Assembly: GCA_000961745.1 (NCBI GenBank)
Contig: LAEA01000053.1
Coordinates: 1-51,476 of the forward strand
Source of the DNA: Rhodospirillaceae bacterium BRH_c57
Lineage (GTDB): Bacteria > Pseudomonadota > Alphaproteobacteria > Rhodospirillales > Rhodospirillaceae
Reading direction: 5' to 3'
DNA length: 51,476 nucleotides
The notes under the pieces: generated by a model
What the model was told of the DNA's origin: nothing
Databases searched by the model: none
The model's input: only the letters and a program-made list of their open reading frames with translations
Part shown: one piece after another, positions 46,412 to 51,476 of the stretch
Layout: each line of letters begins with the position of its first letter
Numbering within the stretch: position 1 is the stretch's first letter
Translations under genes and position numbers: made by a program

Positions 46412-46438
46412 GCAATGACTCTCCGGCGCAGGGTCGCC

Positions 46439-48628
46439 TCAAACCGTCACCACCACTTCGACCTCACCGCGGCGCTCCAGGACGTTGACTGCGACGTCAT
46501 TGCCGGCGCGGGTGAGCAGCACGTCCACCGCCGCATCACCCAGGCTGAGGTTGTTGATACGCATCTCGGTCAGGCTGGCGGGAAGCCGGGGACGCTCGAA
46601 GCGTACCGTTCGGCGGGCAGGGTCGAATCCGATTCCCAGCGCCGCCTGAACCAGGGCGAAGGGGGTCGCGCTGGCCCACGCCTGCGGGGAGCACGCCACC
46701 GGATAGAGGGTCGGTGCGGCCCCCTGTGCCCGCCGGAAGCCGCAGAACAGCTCGGGCAGGCGCCGCAAGTCCATGAAGGCGGCGGCGTTGAACAACCCCT
46801 CCATGATCTGTAACACGGCGTCCTTATGGCCATAGCGGGCGAGCCCAACGGCAATCAGGGCGTTGTCGTGCGGCCAGATCGACCCATTGTGGTAGGACAT
46901 CGGGTTATAGCGGGCGTCGCCAGTGGCAACCGTGCGGATGCCAAAGCCCGAGAAGAACGGCGGCGCCAGCATCGCCTCGGCCACCCGCGCCGCGCGGTTC
47001 GGGGCCGGCAGTCCGCTGAACAAAAGCTGTCCGGCGTTGGAGGTTCGCACCGCGCACGGCCGTTTGTCGCCATCCAGGGCCAAGGCATAAAGACCCAGAT
47101 CCTCGCACCAAAACTGTTTCTCCACGGCGGTCCGCAGAGTTTCCGCCTGAGCCTGCCGGACCACCGCCTCCTCGGGCCGGCCCAGCGCCGTGGCAATGTC
47201 CGCCGCCGCCTTGTAGGCCGCATGGGCATAGCCCTGCACCTCGATCAGGGCGATGGGGCCGCGCGCGATTTCGCCCGTGGCATGGAAGATGGAGTCGTGG
47301 GAGTCCTTCCAGCCCTGGTTCAACAAGCCGTCCTCGCGCCGACGGCCGTATTCGAGCAAGCCGTCGCCGTCGCGGTCACCGTACTGTTCCATCCACCCCA
47401 ACGCCGCCTGGATGTTCGGGTCCAGAACGCGGATAGCCTCCAGGTCGCCGGTTCGCGCATAGTAGGCGCCGGCCAGAACGACGAACAGCGGCGTGGCGTC
47501 CACCGTCCCGTAGTACCGCCGGAACGGCACGAGCCCGAGGCGGGCCATCTCCCCGTCGCGCATTTCGTGGATGATCTTGCCGGGCTCCGCATCGGCGGCA
47601 GGATCCTCGGTGGTCGCCTGAGTGTTCGCCAGGGACCCGAGCACCCCGCGCGCCAGGGCCGGATCCACCCACAGCATGAGCAACGCGGTAATCAGGCCGT
47701 CGCGGCCGAACGCCGTGCTGTACCAGGGCACCCCGGCGTAGGGATAAGGACCGCCCTCCGTCTCGGTCATCAGCATCGTCAGGTCGGCGGCGCTCCGGCA
47801 CAGCACTTCGTTGACCACCTCGTTGGAACTATGCACACCAGCGGAGCGGGCCGCGACCTCGCGAATGGGCCGGCGGGCATGGCGGATGCCATGGAAAAAG
47901 GCCTGCATCGGCGTCATCGTGTCGGTCGCATCAGCGCAGTCCACCGACAGGAAAATGACGCTCTGCTCTCCGGATGCGAGGTGCAGGCGATAACGGGCCT
48001 GAAAGATGCTGAGCCGCGTCGGAGGCGGTTCAAACCGCACGGTGGTGGTGCGCTGGCAGCCATCCTGGGCATCGTAATCAAAGCGCACCGTGTGGTCGGC
48101 CTGGACATCACCCCGGACCTGGCCACGCGATTGCCGTGCCATGCCGCGCGCCTCGAACAGGTCGGCAAAGTCGGCCGCGAAGACAAGGTCCACATCGACC
48201 TCCACGGCCTGGGGCGCGAAGTTCCGCACCGCCAGACGCTCATGCAGCCGGCCCTGCCACAGGAACCGGGTCCGCGCCATATGAATGACGTCGCGCGGCA
48301 GCACCAGCCGCCCGTCGTCATCCAGGATATCGGGATTGGTGAGGTCGGCCTTCAGGGCCGCGTTGTTCAGCAACACCGTTGAACTGAGCAACATCGGATG
48401 GCGCCCCGCCACGAACAACTGAAACCCCGCCAGGTGCCGGGTGTCGTGGTGATAAAGGCCGTTGCCTTCGGCGTCCGGCAGAATGTCGCCGTAGTGGTCG
48501 AATACGCCGAAGGTGTCGCCGTGTTTGAGGATGCGCGGCCGCGCCTCGGCCATGGAGGAGGACGCGCGGATGAAGAAATCAGTCGGCCCGGATGCCTCCA
48601 GAACGATCGGCTGCTGTGCTTTTGGCAC
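46439..48628 (-). CDS. Glycogen-debranching-type amylo-alpha-1,6-glucosidase family protein
   Basis: A 729-residue cytoplasmic protein. The N-terminal part (about 30-260) resembles the GDE N-terminal beta domain ([10 protein letters not shown] and [13 protein letters not shown]). The C-terminal part (about 270-690) is an (alpha/alpha)6-barrel of the trehalase/glucoamylase-like type, with candidate acids in [25 protein letters not shown] and [19 protein letters not shown]. Members act on alpha-1,6 branches or on glucosyl conjugates. The start is GTG 48628 with AGAGGA eight bases away. It begins three bases after the glycosyltransferase stop, so the pair forms one operon, perhaps for a glucan or a compatible solute. 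Confidence 0.88.
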   Translation of the reverse strand: MPKAQQPIVLEASGPTDFFIRASSSMAEARPRILKHGDTFGVFDHYGDILPDAEGNGLYHHDTRHLAGFQLFVAGRHPMLLSSTVLLNNAALKADLTNPDILDDDGRLVLPRDVIHMARTRFLWQGRLHERLAVRNFAPQAVEVDVDLVFAADFADLFEARGMARQSRGQVRGDVQADHTVRFDYDAQDGCQRTTTVRFEPPPTRLSIFQARYRLHLASGEQSVIFLSVDCADATDTMTPMQAFFHGIRHARRPIREVAARSAGVHSSNEVVNEVLCRSAADLTMLMTETEGGPYPYAGVPWYSTAFGRDGLITALLMLWVDPALARGVLGSLANTQATTEDPAADAEPGKIIHEMRDGEMARLGLVPFRRYYGTVDATPLFVVLAGAYYARTGDLEAIRVLDPNIQAALGWMEQYGDRDGDGLLEYGRRREDGLLNQGWKDSHDSIFHATGEIARGPIALIEVQGYAHAAYKAAADIATALGRPEEAVVRQAQAETLRTAVEKQFWCEDLGLYALALDGDKRPCAVRTSNAGQLLFSGLPAPNRAARVAEAMLAPPFFSGFGIRTVATGDARYNPMSYHNGSIWPHDNALIAVGLARYGHKDAVLQIMEGLFNAAAFMDLRRLPELFCGFRRAQGAAPTLYPVACSPQAWASATPFALVQAALGIGFDPARRTVRFERPRLPASLTEMRINNLSLGDAAVDVLLTRAGNDVAVNVLERRGEVEVVVTV

Positions 48629-48631
48629 TGG

Positions 48632-49744
48632 TTACATCCTCTGCGCGGGCGAGACGGGAAGGAAGACAGGCGCAGCCGCCCGTGCCGCCACGATATACGG
48701 GGAAACCACAGGGCGACCCCGTGCGACCAAACTTTCGTAAATGCTCAGGTATCCGCGCGCCATCGCCTCGGCCGAGAAACGCCGTTCAAAAGTCTCCCGC
48801 ACGCGACCGCGGTCGAGGGCGGAGACTTGCGAGACGGCATGGACAGCAGCTTCGACAGAGTCCACGATCAGGCCCGTAACGCCGTCGTCGATCACCTCGG
48901 GCACCGCCCCGCAGGGCCAGGCGATTACCGGGGTGCCGCACGCCATGGCCTCGATCATGACCAGCCCGAAAGGCTCCGGCCAGTCGATGGGGAACAGCAA
49001 GGCGCGCGCGTTGCCCAGGAAGTCCGATTTCTGGTCATCGCCAATCTCGCCGATAAACTCGATCAGCGGATGATCGAGCAGCGGTTCGACGACCTCATGG
49101 AAATAATGCACGTCGGCCCGATCCACCTTGGCCGCAATGCGCAACGGGATTCCGGTTGCCAGGGCGATCTCGATGGCCCGGTCAAGGCGCTTCTCCGGGG
49201 AAATCCGGCCGAGAAAGGCAAGATAATCCCCCTTCGGAACCGGGGTGAAACGGAACATATCCTCGGGGAACCCATGATAAACGGTGCCGACGAAATGCGC
49301 CGCAGGAATGGGCCGCCTTTGATGGTTGGAGATGGACGACAGGGGATAACGCCGCCATCGCATCAAAAACTCCCCGAGATCCTTGAGGTCCAGGCGCCCG
49401 TGCAGGGTGGTCAGTGTCTTGTGCGCAATGTCGCTGAACAGCGGCATTTGGAAGCAGTCGATATGGAAGTGGATCAGGTCGAACTCGTCAGCTCGCTCGC
49501 GCACCTCGTGCAGCATGTTCAAATGCGCCGCAACATCACACGACAGCGCGGGATCCATGCGGAGAGGCTGGTCGCGCATGGCGACCAGCGTGGCCCGCGT
49601 CTGGCTGCCGGCGCTGGCAAACAGGGTAACGTCGTGACCGAGATCGGACAGCGCATCGCTCAAGGTGGCGACCACACGCTCGGTACCCCCGTACAGCCTG
49701 GGCGGAACCGCCTCGTAAAGGGGGGAAACCTGGGCAATTCGCAT
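48632..49744 (-). CDS. Family 4-type glycosyltransferase
   Basis: A 370-residue GT-B fold enzyme. The N-terminal half starts MRIAQVSPLYEAVPPRLYGG and the nucleotide-sugar site reads DWPEPFGLVMIEAMACGTPV, with the ExFG-x-E pattern of retaining GT4 enzymes. Acceptor and donor are not shown by the sequence. ATG 49744 with GAGGAC upstream is preferred to the in-frame codon at 49804. It is the first gene of a pair with the debranching-type hydrolase, as in many alphaproteobacteria. Confidence 0.9.
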   Translation of the reverse strand: MRIAQVSPLYEAVPPRLYGGTERVVATLSDALSDLGHDVTLFASAGSQTRATLVAMRDQPLRMDPALSCDVAAHLNMLHEVRERADEFDLIHFHIDCFQMPLFSDIAHKTLTTLHGRLDLKDLGEFLMRWRRYPLSSISNHQRRPIPAAHFVGTVYHGFPEDMFRFTPVPKGDYLAFLGRISPEKRLDRAIEIALATGIPLRIAAKVDRADVHYFHEVVEPLLDHPLIEFIGEIGDDQKSDFLGNARALLFPIDWPEPFGLVMIEAMACGTPVIAWPCGAVPEVIDDGVTGLIVDSVEAAVHAVSQVSALDRGRVRETFERRFSAEAMARGYLSIYESLVARGRPVVSPYIVAARAAAPVFLPVSPAQRM

Positions 49745-49865
49745 TATCCATGTCCTCTTTTCACAGCCGGGCCACAGCCCGATGGACGGTCCCGCATGAC
49801 ACAACGGTTTTCCGGGTAGTGCAGGTGCGAAAAGGAACCCAAAGAGATAATGCGACCCAGTTTCG

Positions 49866-51260
49866 TCAGGCCGCCAACGCGCCCTCCTCCTTCAACACCC
49901 GCTCGGCGGCACGGCGGGCCGTGGACACCAGACGTTCGATCTCCTCGGGCGCAATCACGAACGGCGGGGCGAAGGCGAGAATGTCACCGTGCGGCAGGGC
50001 GCGGGCGATCACGCCGTCCTCGGCCATCGCCGCTGCGATCCGAGGCCCGACCTTGCGAGACGGATCGAACGGCGTGCCCTTGGCGTCGAGGCCAAACTCG
50101 ACGGCGGCCAAAAGGCCCTCGCCACGCACCTCGAACACGCCGGGCAGGCCGTCGAAGGCCTCTCGCAGGCCCGACAGCAGCAGACGGCCCGCCTCCGCCG
50201 CGCGCTCCATCAGGTTCTCGTCGCGCAGAATGGCGAGGTTGGCAAGCCCGGCCGCCGCACAGGTCGGGTGGGCGGAATAGGTCCACCCGTGGCCAATCGG
50301 CCCCAGCGCGTCGGATCCCCGCTCCAGCGTCGCCCACACCCGTTCGGACACCACCGCGCCCGACAGCGGCAGGTAGGCCGAGGTCATGCCCTTGGCGACG
50401 GTAATCAGGTCAGGCTCGAAGCCGTAGTACAGTGCCCCGCACGGCGCGCCCAGGCGACCAAAGGCGGTGACTACCTCGTCGGCCACGAACAGTACGTCGT
50501 GGCGGCGCAGAACCGGCACGATCTCGTCAAAATAGCCTTTGGGCGGGGGCAGGATGCCGCCGGTGCCCATGACGGGCTCGGCAAAGAAGGCGGCCACGGT
50601 GTCCGGCCCCTCGGCCTTGATGAACGCGTCAAGTTCGGCCGCGAGACGCTTGGAATAGTCGCGCTCCGTCTCTCCGGGCAGGCCGTGACGCGCGAAGTGG
50701 GGCGTTGCGACGTGCAGGATCGGCGCCTCGGGCAGGTCGAACGGCTTGTGGAAGACCTCGAGCCCGGTCAACGACCCGGTCATGATGCCCGACCCGTGGT
50801 AGGCCCGGTGGCGCGCAATGATCTTCTTCTTCTCCGGCCGCCCCTCGATGTTCCAGAAGTAGCGGATCAGCTTGAGCTGCGTCTCGTTGGCGTCGGACCC
50901 GGACAGGCCATAGTAAATGCGCCGCATGTTGGCCGGCATCCATTCCATCACGCGGGCCGAAAGCTCGGCCGCCGGGGCGCTGCCGTGGCCAACATAGGCA
51001 TGGTAATAAGCAAGCTCGGTCATCTGCCGGGCAACAGCCTGGGCCATTTCCGGGCGGCCATAGCCGATGTTCACGCAATACAGCCCGGCGAACCCGTCGA
51101 GCAGGCGGTTGCCCTCCGCATCAATAATGGTCGCCCCCTCGCCGCCCACCACGATGCGGTTGGGGCTCTCGCCCGCCGCGTGGGTGCGCATGTGCGTGGA
51201 GGGGTGGAACAGGTGCGCCCGGTCGGCGGCCCGGAGGTCCGCGAGGGTTTTGGGGTCCAT
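49866..51260 (-). CDS. Class III (omega) aminotransferase
   Basis: A 464-residue PLP enzyme that moves an amino group from an omega-amino acid or diamine to pyruvate or a similar acceptor. Family landmarks are YYGLSGSDANETQLKLIRY, AYHGSG, the EPVMGTGGILPPP segment, VADEVVTAFGR, and the PLP-binding lysine in TVAKGMTSAYLP. The substrate (beta-alanine, putrescine or another amine) cannot be read off. The start is ATG 51260 with AAAGGAGGACACC in front; the frame runs on upstream but through the repeat. No neighbour hints at a pathway. Confidence 0.93.
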   Translation of the reverse strand: MDPKTLADLRAADRAHLFHPSTHMRTHAAGESPNRIVVGGEGATIIDAEGNRLLDGFAGLYCVNIGYGRPEMAQAVARQMTELAYYHAYVGHGSAPAAELSARVMEWMPANMRRIYYGLSGSDANETQLKLIRYFWNIEGRPEKKKIIARHRAYHGSGIMTGSLTGLEVFHKPFDLPEAPILHVATPHFARHGLPGETERDYSKRLAAELDAFIKAEGPDTVAAFFAEPVMGTGGILPPPKGYFDEIVPVLRRHDVLFVADEVVTAFGRLGAPCGALYYGFEPDLITVAKGMTSAYLPLSGAVVSERVWATLERGSDALGPIGHGWTYSAHPTCAAAGLANLAILRDENLMERAAEAGRLLLSGLREAFDGLPGVFEVRGEGLLAAVEFGLDAKGTPFDPSRKVGPRIAAAMAEDGVIARALPHGDILAFAPPFVIAPEEIERLVSTARRAAERVLKEEGALAA

Positions 51261-51284
51261 GGTGTCCTCCTTTTTCTTCGCTAT

Positions 51285-51476
51285 GAGAAACTGGGCTCTG
51301 CCCAGACCCGCCAAGGGCCATTGGCCCTTGGAACCCGTTAGGGGGGGCCTGTGCTTTACTTGCGCCGCAGGCAGACACTCCCTGACGTTTAGTGCGCTGC
51401 GCGCGGCTTTCCCCAGCCCCATTCATGAGGTCCAGGAGGCCGCGCCTCCTGGCGGGCGCGGGCAGAGCCCGCCTTT
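51285..51476 (-). repeat. Dispersed structured repeat, copy C (inverted)
   Basis: The reverse complement of this stretch reproduces copy A in order: GCGGGCTCTGCCCGC hairpin, CCAGGAG/CTCCTGG hairpin, AAAGCCGCGCG, GTCTGCCTGCGGC, GGGTTCCAAGGGCC/GGCCCTTGG hairpin, and a closing GGGCAGAGCCC stem. It ends within about four bases of the same position at which copy A begins. The loops differ while the stems are kept (for example CACT versus AAT between GGGCC and GGCCC), which points to selection on structure or to compensatory change. Confidence 0.75.

Overview
The window looks like chromosomal DNA of a free-living, high-GC, facultatively denitrifying alphaproteobacterium, most likely of the Rhodospirillales. 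This rests on composition, on a Tat-dependent (clade I) nosRZDFYLX set, on large CheB-CheR-PAS histidine kinases and on a heme-based soluble chemoreceptor. The genus is not resolved. The first ~186 and last ~192 bases are inverted copies of one structured dispersed repeat, so the window may be a contig that broke in repeats at both ends.

Layout. 0.2-4.8 kb (minus): short-chain dehydrogenase, hemerythrin, large membrane histidine kinase. 4.9-13.5 kb (minus): complete nitrous-oxide reductase operon nosRZDFYLX, with a clear FNR/NnrR-type box (TTGAC-N4-GTCAA) upstream of nosR. 13.9-14.8 kb (plus): ferritin-like protein with internally repeated helical domains. 15-26.4 kb: signalling block with a response regulator, two CheB-CheR-PAS kinases, a globin-coupled chemoreceptor and a divergent kinase/regulator pair.

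26.5-33.4 kb (minus): the most notable locus. feoA-feoB-feoC runs, with almost no spacing, into five small genes and a P-type ATPase. The ATPase and two small proteins share an (L/I)PGR motif in place of a CxxC metal site, and the ATPase has SCALKLATP where copper/zinc ATPases have CPC. This matches what is known of ferrosome (fez) clusters, which make membrane-bound iron-phosphate granules. I read it as a feo-fez operon: FeoAB brings Fe(II) into the cell, and the ATPase with its small partners moves it into a compartment. A DmeF-like efflux transporter lies just upstream.

34.6-39.5 kb (plus): a PAS-PAS-GGDEF-degenerate-EAL protein whose stop codon overlaps the start of a second feoA, which in turn overlaps a second feoB. 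39.6-44.3 kb (plus): five signalling genes (two kinases, the first with a frameshift, and three receiver proteins, one with an HD-GYP domain lacking a key histidine). 44.3-51.3 kb (minus): S-formylglutathione hydrolase and glutathione-dependent formaldehyde dehydrogenase, a glycosyltransferase plus glycogen-debranching-type hydrolase pair, and a class III aminotransferase. No tRNA, rRNA, CRISPR array or transposase was seen.
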